10,358 nucleotides of DNA from CAYRIF01 sp964424205 (GCA_964424205.1 CAYRIF010000125.1:1-10358); one strand, 5' to 3'; counted from the first letter of the stretch, positions 1 to 7,642 are shown. The notes: generated by a model not told the origin, from the letters alone. Numbers and translations are program-made.

Positions 1-1205
1 TCCACAAAATCCTGCAAATAGGCATATTTGTCTGTCAGTTTTCCTGCCGCAGTAATAGTTGCTCGCAGAATCGTATCATCTTTGTCTTTACCAATCAGCT
101 TAGGTAACACATTCTCTACCAACTCTTTACCAAAATCTTCCGAGGCATTTCTTGGCAACTCGCAAGGTAAATTATCCACTGCCATGACCGTTATATTTGC
201 TTCATCTGAGAAATATTCTTCAACCTTATCATCACTTGGATTGTAATCATATATAGGATCCGCAATCGTGGCAGGTTGCTTGGTCGAAGGAATAGAGCCC
301 TCAATATCGCAAGTAATATCTGCAATCACCTTAATCTCAAAATCAGGCTTCAAAATATCTTCTCTGTGAAACAAAACAGGTGCCTTAGGATTCCAATACG
401 CTCCTGCTATTAATAAATCAGTTACCCTAGCATACTTGAGAAAATCGGGCACATAATGCTCTGGGGATTTGTAAAACTCCGCTCGATGAAATTCTTGCCC
501 ATCCTTGTGCTTGTTATAGTCTCTGCCATTCAATTGTGTATAAACAGGCTCATTAAAATACTCCGTGACAAACACTTCAGGATTTACCCGTCTAATGCCC
601 ATACCATTTAAAACCTCCATCGCTCCCTTTGAAACCCTACCGCCTCCTGTCACAGCAATCTTTATATTTGGGAGCTTCACCTTGGCGTATTCCTCTTGAA
701 ATTCCGCCATGTCAAAGCATTGGTTGGCTCTTTTCAGGTCAAATAAATTATAGCGTTTTCCATAGGTATAAATACCATTATACGCCCCCACAATTCCCGC
801 GTACCTGCCGAAAGCTACTATTCTTTTTCCAGTAATATCGGTCAGGCATTCATAGTCTATCAAAGTAATATTCTTTTTTAATATCAACCTCAATAGTGCT
901 TGATTGTATGCCTGTTTTTTGATTGTATGTGAAAAAAAGAAATATGTTTTCCCCTCCATCAAATCTTCCATCGGCACTTCTTTGACACCCATCAGCACAT
1001 CACAATCCGTAACATCCTCCACTATCTCGATACCATATTCTCGATATTCATCATCACTAAAACACCTGATATCACTACTTTGGCAAACCACCTCTACGTT
1101 GTCATACGTTTTATTCAAATACTGCGCTTGCTCCGGAGAAATCGGCACTCTGTGATCCACAGGTACTTTCCCTTCTTTTATTAATGCTATTTTTATTTTA
1201 GACAT
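1..1205 (-). CDS. Saccharopine dehydrogenase (Lys1)-like NAD(P)-dependent oxidoreductase, C-terminus cut by window edge
   Basis: I translated this frame by hand: ATG at 1205, then 401 open codons to the edge with no stop. The protein belongs to the family of fungal Lys1 (saccharopine dehydrogenase, lysine-forming) and alanine dehydrogenase/transhydrogenase N-terminal domains. Seen: a substrate-domain start with KEGKVPVDHRVPISPEQ (residues 10-26); MGVKEVP with Lys75; FFSHTIKKQ with His93; DYECLTD then GKRIVAFGRYAGIVGAYNG (about 117-144); and a nucleotide-binding glycine turn TGGGRVSKGA (186-195). Lys75 and His93 fall where yeast Lys1 has its catalytic Lys77 and His96. At about 400 residues it is close to full family length, so only a short tail should be missing. 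It has its own promoter and sits behind the his terminator, so it is probably not part of the his operon. Bacteroidota normally make lysine through diaminopimelate, so a role in saccharopine-route biosynthesis is doubtful; the true substrate (saccharopine, another opine or an amino acid) is open. Confidence 0.85.
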   Translation of the reverse strand, partial: MSKIKIALIKEGKVPVDHRVPISPEQAQYLNKTYDNVEVVCQSSDIRCFSDDEYREYGIEIVEDVTDCDVLMGVKEVPMEDLMEGKTYFFFSHTIKKQAYNQALLRLILKKNITLIDYECLTDITGKRIVAFGRYAGIVGAYNGIYTYGKRYNLFDLKRANQCFDMAEFQEEYAKVKLPNIKIAVTGGGRVSKGAMEVLNGMGIRRVNPEVFVTEYFNEPVYTQLNGRDYNKHKDGQEFHRAEFYKSPEHYVPDFLKYARVTDLLIAGAYWNPKAPVLFHREDILKPDFEIKVIADITCDIEGSIPSTKQPATIADPIYDYNPSDDKVEEYFSDEANITVMAVDNLPCELPRNASEDFGKELVENVLPKLIGKDKDDTILRATITAAGKLTDKYAYLQDFV

Positions 1206-1230
1206 ATATCTTGGCTAATATTCCAAGTTC

Positions 1231-1261
1231 CAAATGTAAACTAATTTTAAAAAATCTCCAG
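1231..1261 (-). promoter_or_regulatory. Promoter of the Lys1-like gene (Bacteroidota type)
   Basis: On the minus strand TACATTTG (1238-1231) matches the Bacteroidota -7 box TAnnTTTG exactly. A -33 TTG is not clear; the nearest candidate is CTG at 1261-1259, 20 bases upstream. Transcription would start near 1225, about 20 bases before the ATG. The box lies just past the his terminator, which fits independent expression. Confidence 0.5.
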
Positions 1262-1297
1262 TTAACTTCTCAAAAGTTTGAAACTTTTGAGAAGTTA
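1249..1297 (-). terminator. Rho-independent terminator of the his operon
   Basis: A perfect inverted repeat has 17-base arms (1263-1279 and 1281-1297) around one central base at 1280, so the RNA can form about 16 pairs with a 3-base loop. It begins 6 bases after the hisIE stop. On the minus strand a run of six T lies at 1254-1249, about 8 bases past the stem, a slightly long gap for a classic terminator. The stem is A/T-rich but very long. The near-perfect symmetry would also suit an interspersed palindromic element used as a terminator. Confidence 0.7.
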
Positions 1298-1303
1298 CAA
1301 ATA

Positions 1304-1894
1304 CTACTTCTGTCGCCTTTCTAAATATTCCACTACATCAATCAGTTTAAACCCTTTGGCTTGCAGCAATATCAAATAGTGAAATAGCAAATCTGCTGAC
1401 TCGTTCAAAAACAGATCATCATGCTCATCTTTTGCCTCGATTACTACTTCGACTGCTTCTTCCCCCACTTTTTGCGCTATTTTATTAATCCCTTTTTCAA
1501 ACAAAGAAGCTACATAAGATTTCTTGTTAGGATTATTTTTCCTGTCTTCAATGACGCTTTCTAAGGTTGATAAAAATCCAAAACTCTGCTGATTAGACTC
1601 TCCCCAGCAAGTATCTGTTCCCTTGTGACAAGTTGGCCCTTCAGGTTTCACCAAAACCAAAAACGTATCATCGTCACAGTCAATTTTTATATCTACTAGC
1701 CGTAAAAAATTACCACTCGTTTCTCCTTTTGTCCAAAGACGATTTTTACTCCTACTAAAAAATGTTACTTTTTTTGTATTCAATGTTGTCTTATACGCCT
1801 CTTCATTCATGTAGCCGAGCATCAATACATTGTTGGTTACTGCATCTTGCACTATCGCTGGCACCAAGCCATTTCCTTTTTTAAAATCAATCAT
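1304..1894 (-). CDS. hisI: Bifunctional phosphoribosyl-AMP cyclohydrolase / phosphoribosyl-ATP pyrophosphatase
   Basis: This fused HisIE (196 residues) catalyses steps 2 and 3 of histidine synthesis: the C-terminal domain removes pyrophosphate from phosphoribosyl-ATP, and the N-terminal domain opens the adenine ring of phosphoribosyl-AMP to give ProFAR. The cyclohydrolase half (about 1-105) shows WTKGETSGN (54-62), the metal-binding DCDDD (72-76), and CHKGTDTC (89-96); Cys73, Cys89 and Cys96 fit the family's zinc site. The pyrophosphatase half (about 107-196) shows the MazG-like helices KVGEEAVEVVIEAK (142-155) and NESADLLFHYLILL (164-177). Length and domain order are normal for the fusion. 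Its ATG overlaps the hisF stop as ATGA, suggesting translational coupling. It is the last gene of the operon, with the terminator directly behind it. Confidence 0.97.
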   Translation of the reverse strand: MIDFKKGNGLVPAIVQDAVTNNVLMLGYMNEEAYKTTLNTKKVTFFSRSKNRLWTKGETSGNFLRLVDIKIDCDDDTFLVLVKPEGPTCHKGTDTCWGESNQQSFGFLSTLESVIEDRKNNPNKKSYVASLFEKGINKIAQKVGEEAVEVVIEAKDEHDDLFLNESADLLFHYLILLQAKGFKLIDVVEYLERRQK

Positions 1895-2646
1895 AGTCTT
1901 ACGCTAATATTTTGTTTTCTCAATTCTTTTTTCAAATCTGTGATATCAATTGCTTTAAAATGAAAAACGCTTGCCGCCAATGCCGCATCTGCATGTCCCA
2001 GTTTAAAAGTATCTGCAAAGTGTTGCATATTTCCCGCACCGCCTGAAGCTATAACAGGCAATTTTATCAGCGAAGAAATTTTAGCCAAAGCCTCATTGGC
2101 AAAACCATTTTTAGTACCATCATGATCCATCGACGTAAATAATATTTCTCCTGCACCCCTCTCCTCCACGGCTTGCACCCACTCAAATAAATCAATGTCA
2201 GTAGGCACTTTCCCACCGACCAAGTGCACTTTCCACTTGCCCTCAATTTGCTTTGCATCCACGGCAATCACAATACACTGACTGCCATATTTATTGGCAA
2301 TGTCATTAATCAAACCAGGATTTTTTACCGCCGCCGAGTTAATAGAAACTTTATCAGCTCCGGCACGCAGCAAAACATGCACATCTTCTACTGTCGAAAT
2401 ACCACCGCCCACGGTAAAAGGAATATTTACCTTTCGGGCCACTCGTTCCACCAAATCTGCTAACGTTTTTCTTTTTTCATGCGTCGCTGAAATGTCTAAA
2501 AACACTAACTCATCTGCACCTCCTTTAGAGTAGATTTCTGCTAACGCTACAGGATCACCTGCATCACGTAGGTTTACAAAATTTACTCCTTTTACCGTTC
2601 TCCCATCCTTGATATCTAAACAAGGTACAATTCGTTTAGTCAACAT
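1891..2646 (-). CDS. hisF: Imidazole glycerol phosphate synthase, cyclase subunit HisF
   Basis: This (beta/alpha)8-barrel protein of 251 residues forms the cyclase half of IGP synthase. With HisH it turns PRFAR and ammonia into imidazole glycerol phosphate and AICAR in the cytoplasm. Visible residues include IVPCLDIKDGRTVKG (6-20) with catalytic Asp11, a phosphate-binding turn VGGGIS (79-84), Lys99 in AGADKVS (the gate lysine position of the ammonia tunnel), Asp130 in IAVDA, SMDHDGTKNGF in the second half-barrel, and ASGGAG near residue 200. Length is typical. Its start lies inside the end of hisA (11-base overlap), and its stop overlaps the hisIE start by 4 bases. No key residue is missing. 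Confidence 0.98.
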   Translation of the reverse strand: MLTKRIVPCLDIKDGRTVKGVNFVNLRDAGDPVALAEIYSKGGADELVFLDISATHEKRKTLADLVERVARKVNIPFTVGGGISTVEDVHVLLRAGADKVSINSAAVKNPGLINDIANKYGSQCIVIAVDAKQIEGKWKVHLVGGKVPTDIDLFEWVQAVEERGAGEILFTSMDHDGTKNGFANEALAKISSLIKLPVIASGGAGNMQHFADTFKLGHADAALAASVFHFKAIDITDLKKELRKQNISVRL

Positions 2647-3355
2647 ATTTTTGTAATTCTTTCAGTGAAATTTTATTTTCATAAATCGCTTTGCCGATGA
2701 TGACTCCTTCAACATTAATTTCTGCTAACTTATCCAGTTCATCGATAGCAGTTACACCGCCGCTTGCTATCAATTTAAGGTGTGGAAATTGCTGCAAAAC
2801 TTTCTGATACAACTCAATAGAAGTACCTTGCAGTAATCCATCTTTGCTAATATCTGTACAAATCACATGTTCTATTCCTTTTTCTATATATGATTTCAGA
2901 AAATCAAAAAGTTTTAAATCGGTATTTTCCAACCATCCGCCAACTGCAATTTTTTCATCTTTCACATCTGCACCAAGTATAATTTTAGACGCCCCAAAAT
3001 CATCGATCCAATTGCTAAAAAGCGACCTATTTTTTACCGCAATACTTCCTCCCGTAATTTGACTTGCCCCACAATCAAATGCCAGTTTAATCGCTTCATC
3101 CGTTTTAATTCCTCCCCCAAAATCAACTTTTAAATTGGTTTCATTACAAATTTTCTCTAACGTTTTCCAGTTGACAATTTTGTTAGATTTTGCCCCATCC
3201 AAATCCACTAAGTGTAAATATTTGATACCATTATCTTCAAATTCCTTGGCAACCGCTACTGGATCGGAATGGTATATATTTTTTTGACTATAGTCACCTT
3301 GTGTCAACCGCACACATTGTCCCTCTATAATATCAATCGCAGGTATAATTCTCAT
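2636..3355 (-). CDS. hisA: ProFAR isomerase (phosphoribosylformimino-5-aminoimidazole carboxamide ribotide isomerase)
   Basis: HisA (239 residues) carries out the Amadori rearrangement of ProFAR to PRFAR, the substrate of HisH-HisF. It is a (beta/alpha)8 barrel related to HisF by ancient duplication. Seen: MRIIPAIDIIEGQCVRL with catalytic Asp8, the half-barrel phosphate-binding turn DFGGGIK (78-84), Asp130 in LGADVKD, TDISKDG (167-173) and IASGGV (196-201). There is no sign of the dual HisA/TrpF (PriA) type, though this was not tested. The ATG at 3355 begins the family's usual N-terminus. An 81-base gap containing a repeat separates it from hisH, and its end overlaps hisF by 11 bases. Confidence 0.97.
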   Translation of the reverse strand: MRIIPAIDIIEGQCVRLTQGDYSQKNIYHSDPVAVAKEFEDNGIKYLHLVDLDGAKSNKIVNWKTLEKICNETNLKVDFGGGIKTDEAIKLAFDCGASQITGGSIAVKNRSLFSNWIDDFGASKIILGADVKDEKIAVGGWLENTDLKLFDFLKSYIEKGIEHVICTDISKDGLLQGTSIELYQKVLQQFPHLKLIASGGVTAIDELDKLAEINVEGVIIGKAIYENKISLKELQKYVD

Positions 3356-3395
3356 ATCTATTTCTTTTTTATCGCTGATAATTTTTCTCTACATT

Positions 3396-3423
3396 TCTGC
3401 GATTATCTGCGTAATCTGCGGGA
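3396..3423 (-). repeat. Short interspersed-type repeat in the hisH-hisA spacer (CTGCG units)
   Basis: Three near-tandem units of 10, 9 and 9 bases start with TCTGCG on the plus strand (3396, 3406 and 3415). On the minus strand this reads TCCCGCAGAT followed by ACGCAGAT-type units. A related set lies in the hisG-hisD spacer at 7681-7710 in the same orientation: in the first 20 minus-strand bases 17 agree. A weaker related word, ATCAGCGATA on the minus strand, follows at 3380-3371. The element ends 13 bases past the hisH stop. Its function is unknown. Confidence 0.6.
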
Positions 3424-3436
3424 GTTATTTTGTGTT

Positions 3437-4021
3437 TCATATTTCCAAAAAATTCTGTAAAATCCGCTGACCAACCTCACCACTTTTTTCAGGATGAAAC
3501 TGACAGGCATAGAAATTATCTTTCTGTACTGCGCCTGCAAAAGGAATTCCATAATCTGTCTTGGCAATGGTAAATACACTGTCTTCAATAAAAAAACTAT
3601 GGACATAATACACAAATTCTTTCTCTGAAATTTCTTTGAACAACGCTCCTTTCAATGACACAATTTCGTTCCATCCAGTATGTGGAATTTTCATGTCATG
3701 CATAAATTTTTTCACCCCCAAAGGGAAAATACCTAAACAATCGGTATTCCCTTCATCGCTATGCCTGCACATCAACTGCATACCCAAACAAATTCCCAAA
3801 ACTGGCTGCTTCAGGTTTGGAATCACTTTGTCCAATCCCTGTTTTTTAACCTCCTTCATGGCGCTACTTGCCTCTCCTACACCAGGGAAAATCACCTTGT
3901 CTGCACTAGCAATAATCGCCGCATCATTGCTCAATATTGCCGCTACTCCGAGTCGTTCCAAAGCAAATTTCACTGACTGCACGTTGCCAGCACCGTAGTC
4001 TATGATTACAATTTTTTGCAT
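3437..4021 (-). CDS. hisH: Imidazole glycerol phosphate synthase, glutaminase subunit HisH
   Basis: HisH (194 residues) is the class I glutamine amidotransferase that supplies ammonia to HisF. The catalytic triad is visible: Cys78 in GICLGMQLM, and His176 and Glu178 in QFHPEKSG. The N-terminus IVIIDYGAGNVQSV and the oxyanion-strand PGVGEASSAM (46-55) are typical, as is the length. The start ATG overlaps the hisB stop by one base (TAATG), so the two are probably coupled in translation. Its partner hisF lies two genes downstream, with hisA between. Confidence 0.97.
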   Translation of the reverse strand: MQKIVIIDYGAGNVQSVKFALERLGVAAILSNDAAIIASADKVIFPGVGEASSAMKEVKKQGLDKVIPNLKQPVLGICLGMQLMCRHSDEGNTDCLGIFPLGVKKFMHDMKIPHTGWNEIVSLKGALFKEISEKEFVYYVHSFFIEDSVFTIAKTDYGIPFAGAVQKDNFYACQFHPEKSGEVGQRILQNFLEI

Positions 4022-5130
4022 TATAACATCCCTTTTGTGGTGGGCAAAACTATTTTTTCAGCATCCCGTTTTATTGCCATTTTAATTGCCTTGGCAAATG
4101 CCTTGAAAATCGCTTCTATTTTATGGTGCTCATTGACCCCTGCTGCTTTGATGTTTAGATTACATTTAGCAGCATCAGAAAATGACTTGAAAAAGTGAAA
4201 AAACATTTCTGTAGGCATTTTTCCAATCATCTCTCTTTTAAATTCCGCCTCCCATTCAATCCAATTTCTTCCCCCAAAATCTATGGACACCTGTGCCAAG
4301 CAATCATCCATTGGCAAACAAAATCCATATCGTTCCATGCCCATTTTATCACCAATGGCAGTACTAAATGCGTCGCCCAATGCAATGGCAGTGTCTTCAA
4401 CAGTGTGGTGCTCATCGACTTCTAAATCTCCCTCTACCTTGATTCCCAAATCAACCAATCCATGCTTGCTTATTTGCTCCAGCATATGGTCAAAAAAGGA
4501 AATTCCTGTAGAAATAATCGAATCACCGACACCATTCAAATTCAAAGCAACTGTAATATCCGTCTCTTTGGTTTTACGTTGCACCAATGCCTTTCGCTCT
4601 CCGAGTTTCAGGAATTCATAAATATCTTTCCAGCTTGGCGTTATCAATACTTGCGTCGTTTTATCAAACCCTTTTGAGTTCTTCTTCGCTATAAAAATTC
4701 CTTTGGTTCCAAGGTTTTTCGCCAGCTCCATGTCGGTTAGTCGATCACCAATTACCAATGAGCCCTTTAAATCATAATCGCCTTCCATGTATTTAGTCAG
4801 TAGGCCAGTCCTTGGTTTTCTAGTGGGCGCATTGTCTTCGGGAAAACTCCTGTCAATCAACACTTCCGAAAATTCAATGCCTTCATTTTTAAACGCCTCC
4901 ATTATTTTATTTTGCGCAGGCCAAAAAGTATCTTCCGGAAAGGCATCCGTACCCAACCCATCCTGATTAGTAACCATCACCAATTTAAAATCCATTTCAC
5001 GGACAATCTTCCCAAGGTAATAAAATACCTCAGGGTAAAATTCTAATTTTTCTAAACTATCCAGCTGATAGTCGACCGGCGGTTCTATGACCAATGTGCC
5101 GTCTCTGTCTATAAATAATACTTTCTTCAT
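4021..5130 (-). CDS. hisB: Bifunctional histidinol-phosphatase / imidazoleglycerol-phosphate dehydratase
   Basis: This two-domain HisB (369 residues) dehydrates IGP to imidazole acetol phosphate (C-terminal domain) and dephosphorylates histidinol phosphate (N-terminal HAD domain), before and after the HisC step. The HAD half (about 1-170) has FIDRDGTL with nucleophile Asp8 and Asp10, VTNQDG (53-58), RKP with Lys105, and GDRLTDME (128-135). The dehydratase half (about 185-369) has FFDHMLEQISKHG (212-224), DEHHTVEDTAIALGDAF (239-255) and NEHHKIEAIFKAFAKA (333-348), the usual Mn-binding histidine clusters. The loop that binds zinc in E. coli HisB (Cys92, His94, Cys101, Cys103) reads DRSFPEDNAPTRKP here, with no Cys or His. 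The start at 5130 precedes the HAD motif directly. Upstream is A-rich with no clear ribosome site. A duplicated spacer separates it from hisC. Confidence 0.97.
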   Translation of the reverse strand: MKKVLFIDRDGTLVIEPPVDYQLDSLEKLEFYPEVFYYLGKIVREMDFKLVMVTNQDGLGTDAFPEDTFWPAQNKIMEAFKNEGIEFSEVLIDRSFPEDNAPTRKPRTGLLTKYMEGDYDLKGSLVIGDRLTDMELAKNLGTKGIFIAKKNSKGFDKTTQVLITPSWKDIYEFLKLGERKALVQRKTKETDITVALNLNGVGDSIISTGISFFDHMLEQISKHGLVDLGIKVEGDLEVDEHHTVEDTAIALGDAFSTAIGDKMGMERYGFCLPMDDCLAQVSIDFGGRNWIEWEAEFKREMIGKMPTEMFFHFFKSFSDAAKCNLNIKAAGVNEHHKIEAIFKAFAKAIKMAIKRDAEKIVLPTTKGML

Positions 5131-5136
5131 TTTTTA

Positions 5137-5205
5137 CTTTTAAATAAAATAAACCATTAAGCCTTGAACAACCTTATATGCTTCTTATATTACTTATATG
5201 GTTAA
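5137..5205 (-). repeat. Spacer duplication, copy next to hisB
   Basis: Part of an imperfect duplication in the hisC-hisB spacer. The core 5160-5205 (46 bases) matches 5268-5313 with one difference (A at 5192, C at 5300). Similarity continues leftward through AAACCATTAA (5151-5160) to CTTTTAAA (5137-5144), with small gaps. The core contains three related words (CTTATATG, CTTATATT, CTTATATG) and is bounded by the inverted pair AACCAT (5152-5157) and ATGGTT (5198-5203). It ends 6 bases before the hisB ATG, so hisB's start region lies next to or inside the duplicated unit. Confidence 0.85.
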
Positions 5206-5228
5206 TATCAGTTAGTTCTAAACAATAC

Positions 5229-5313
5229 CTTTTAAAAACAAACCATTAAAATTAAGGCTTCTCTTTTAGCCTTGAACAACCTTATATGCTTCTTATATTC
5301 CTTATATGGTTAA
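5229..5313 (-). repeat. Spacer duplication, copy next to hisC, overlapping the hisC stop
   Basis: Second copy of the hisC-hisB spacer repeat. It matches 5137-5205 but carries about 18 extra bases (5250-5267) between AAACCATTAA and the 46-base core. The extra piece and the following core base pair as a 6-base inverted repeat, AAGGCT and AGCCTT. The core end at 5310-5313 includes the TAA stop of hisC, so the repeat boundary and the end of the gene coincide. Confidence 0.85.
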
Positions 5314-6338
5314 AAATCTTTCAACACTTTAATCAACACCTCATTCTGCGACGAAGTCCCAACCGTAATCCGTAAGCAATTCTTACAACCATATTCTTTA
5401 GTCCTATTCCTAACTACCACTCCTTTACTTGCCAAATACTGATACAACCCATTTGCATCAGCAACTTTCACCAACCAGAAGTTTGCATCGGATTCATAAA
5501 TTTTCTCTACAAAACTAAACTTTTCCAACGCTACTTTCAATACTTCTTTCCCTTTCAAAATTTCGAGCAGTTCCTCTTCATATATTTCAGAACTCTTTAA
5601 CACTTCCCAAGCTTTGCTTTGCGTCAGTTGGTTTACATTATAGGGCGGTTTTATTTTATTCAACACGCCAATAATAAATTCGGATGCGAAACACATCCCC
5701 AATCTAATTCCAGCCATTCCCCACGCCTTAGAAAGTGTCTGACAAACAATAAGATTCGGGAATTCATTCAACCTATCAGCCCAGCTTTCTTCTTTACAGA
5801 AATCAATATACGCCTCATCAATAACCACGATACAATTCAAGTCTTGCAGCAATTTCTCAACAGCTTTTTTACCCATCAAATTCCCTGTTGGGTTGTTTGG
5901 CGAACAGATAAAAACTAGTTTCGTTTTTTCATCTGCTGTAGCCTTTATTCCTTCAATATCCAAACTAAATTCCTCTGTTAAAACCACCTCCTTAACTGCC
6001 ACATCATTCACTGCTGCTAACACCTTATACATGCCATACGTTGGTGGTACAATAATTATATTGTCTTCTTTTGGTTCACAGAATACTCTGAAAATCAAAT
6101 CAAGTACTTCATCACTCCCATTTCCCAGTAACATATTAGAAGGCGCTATACCTTTAATTTCCGAGAGTTTCTCCTTCAATGCCTTTTGATATGGGTCAGG
6201 ATAGCGATTTAACCCATCATCATACGGATTTTCATTGGCATCCAAATAAACATCCGCTTGCTGCTTGAATTCATCACGGGCTGAAGAATATGCCTGCATC
6301 CGTTTTACATTTTCTCTGACTAGATTTTCGATTCCCAT
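5310..6338 (-). CDS. hisC: Histidinol-phosphate aminotransferase
   Basis: HisC (342 residues) is a PLP-dependent fold-type I aminotransferase that converts imidazole acetol phosphate and glutamate to histidinol phosphate. Visible motifs are LDANENPYD (32-40), RYPDP (45-49), GNGSDEVLD (72-80), SPNNPTG (146-152), DEAYIDF (174-180), TLSKAWGMAGIRLG (201-214) with the PLP lysine Lys204 and Arg212, and LRITVGT near the C-terminus. The length is typical to slightly short. Its ATG overlaps the hisD stop by one base (TAATG). The stop codon falls within the spacer repeat at 5268-5313, so the last codons may have been set by that element. Confidence 0.97.
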   Translation of the reverse strand: MGIENLVRENVKRMQAYSSARDEFKQQADVYLDANENPYDDGLNRYPDPYQKALKEKLSEIKGIAPSNMLLGNGSDEVLDLIFRVFCEPKEDNIIIVPPTYGMYKVLAAVNDVAVKEVVLTEEFSLDIEGIKATADEKTKLVFICSPNNPTGNLMGKKAVEKLLQDLNCIVVIDEAYIDFCKEESWADRLNEFPNLIVCQTLSKAWGMAGIRLGMCFASEFIIGVLNKIKPPYNVNQLTQSKAWEVLKSSEIYEEELLEILKGKEVLKVALEKFSFVEKIYESDANFWLVKVADANGLYQYLASKGVVVRNRTKEYGCKNCLRITVGTSSQNEVLIKVLKDF

Positions 6339-7627
6339 TATTCCTTTCCTAAATTTTCCAAACGTAATGTCACCGCATTTTTATGTGCTTGCAGTCCTTC
6401 TGCTGCTGCCATTATTTCTATGGCTCCTCCAATATTTTTAATACCCTTCGTACTAATTTTCTGAAAGGTAATTTTTTTAGAAAATGAATCTAAATTCACA
6501 CCACTGTATGATTTTGCAAAGCCATTAGTTGGTAGCGTATGATTTGTGCCAGAGGCATAATCCCCTGCACTTTCAGGGGTATAGTTTCCTATAAAAACGG
6601 AACCTGCGTTTACCAAATTCTCTAAATAAAAACCCTCCTCTTTAACTGCCAAAATAAAATGTTCTGGCGCATATTCATTGATCAAATCAATGGCTTTCTG
6701 CTTGTCTTCGATTAGTATCAGTTTTGAATTTCTGATGGCTTTTTCTGCAACATCTTTTCTTGGCAAAACACTTATCTGTTTTTCGACTTCCCGCTCTACT
6801 TGATACATCAACTTTTCATCATTTACAATACAAATCACCTGGCTATCTGCTCCGTGTTCTGCCTGCGACAATAAATCTGAGGCGACAAAAGCCGGGTTAG
6901 CGGTATCATCTGCCAACACCAATAACTCTGACGGACCTGCAGGCATATCGATGGCAATTCCCTCCAACATCGCTTGCTGTTTGGCGGCCGTTACATATTG
7001 ATTGCCCGGTCCAAATATTTTATATACTTTCGGTACTGTTTCCGTACCAATGGTCATGGCACCAATGGCTTGAATGCCACCTATCTTATATATTTTGTCA
7101 ATACCTATCAAGTTAGCGGTGTATAAAATTGCAGGATTAATTTTCCCTTCTTTATTAGGTGGTGTGCATAAAACAATTTCTTTGCACCCCGTTATTTTTG
7201 CAGGCACTGCCAACATCAATACGGTAGAAAACAAGGGGGCGGTGCCTCCTGGAATATAGATTCCAATTTTCTCAATCGGACGGGTTTCTTGCCAACATAA
7301 AACCCCTTGACTTGTTTCTATTACTTCTTTAGTAAGCTTTTGCGAAGCATGAAATTTTTCAATATTCTGTTTTGCCAAAGCAATTGCTTCTTTTAATTCC
7401 TCCGCTACTTTGTTGACTACTCCTGCTATCTCACCTTCGCTAACTTCCGTATTATCTAGCCTTACCCCATCAAAAATTTCTGTGTATTTAGCAACTGCTG
7501 CATCTCCATTTTGCTTTATCTCTTGAAAAATCTGTTGCACGCTTTTACTCAGGTCTTCGATGTCCTCAGCAGGTCTTTCACATAATGAAAGCCATTGTTT
7601 TTTATCTGGATTTATTATTTTCTTCAT
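6338..7627 (-). CDS. hisD: Histidinol dehydrogenase
   Basis: HisD (429 residues from this start) oxidises histidinol to histidine in two NAD-dependent steps and depends on zinc. Seen: YIPGGTAPLFSTVLM (124-138), KIFGPGNQYVTAAK (203-216), MPAGPSELLV (228-237), SQAEHGADSQV (254-264), NEYAPEHFIL (317-326) with catalytic Glu322 and His323, and YASGTNHTLPTNG (357-369). By family alignment the zinc ligands would be Gln255, His258, Asp356 and His415. I chose the ATG at 7627 (MKKIINPDKKQW). The in-frame ATG at 7666 would add 13 unconserved residues, and its codon lies in an arm of the spacer hairpin. The end overlaps hisC by one base. Confidence 0.95.
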   Translation of the reverse strand: MKKIINPDKKQWLSLCERPAEDIEDLSKSVQQIFQEIKQNGDAAVAKYTEIFDGVRLDNTEVSEGEIAGVVNKVAEELKEAIALAKQNIEKFHASQKLTKEVIETSQGVLCWQETRPIEKIGIYIPGGTAPLFSTVLMLAVPAKITGCKEIVLCTPPNKEGKINPAILYTANLIGIDKIYKIGGIQAIGAMTIGTETVPKVYKIFGPGNQYVTAAKQQAMLEGIAIDMPAGPSELLVLADDTANPAFVASDLLSQAEHGADSQVICIVNDEKLMYQVEREVEKQISVLPRKDVAEKAIRNSKLILIEDKQKAIDLINEYAPEHFILAVKEEGFYLENLVNAGSVFIGNYTPESAGDYASGTNHTLPTNGFAKSYSGVNLDSFSKKITFQKISTKGIKNIGGAIEIMAAAEGLQAHKNAVTLRLENLGKE

Positions 7628-7642
7628 TTTCTTATCTCTGTG

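Noticed and set aside
3396..3423. CRISPR-like array from the CTGCG units
   Set aside because: Units are 9-10 bases with no spacers between them and no cas genes nearby.
3636..3998. A 120-codon plus-strand frame opposite hisH
   Set aside because: hisH carries a full catalytic triad on the other strand; the plus frame is a by-product of its codon use.
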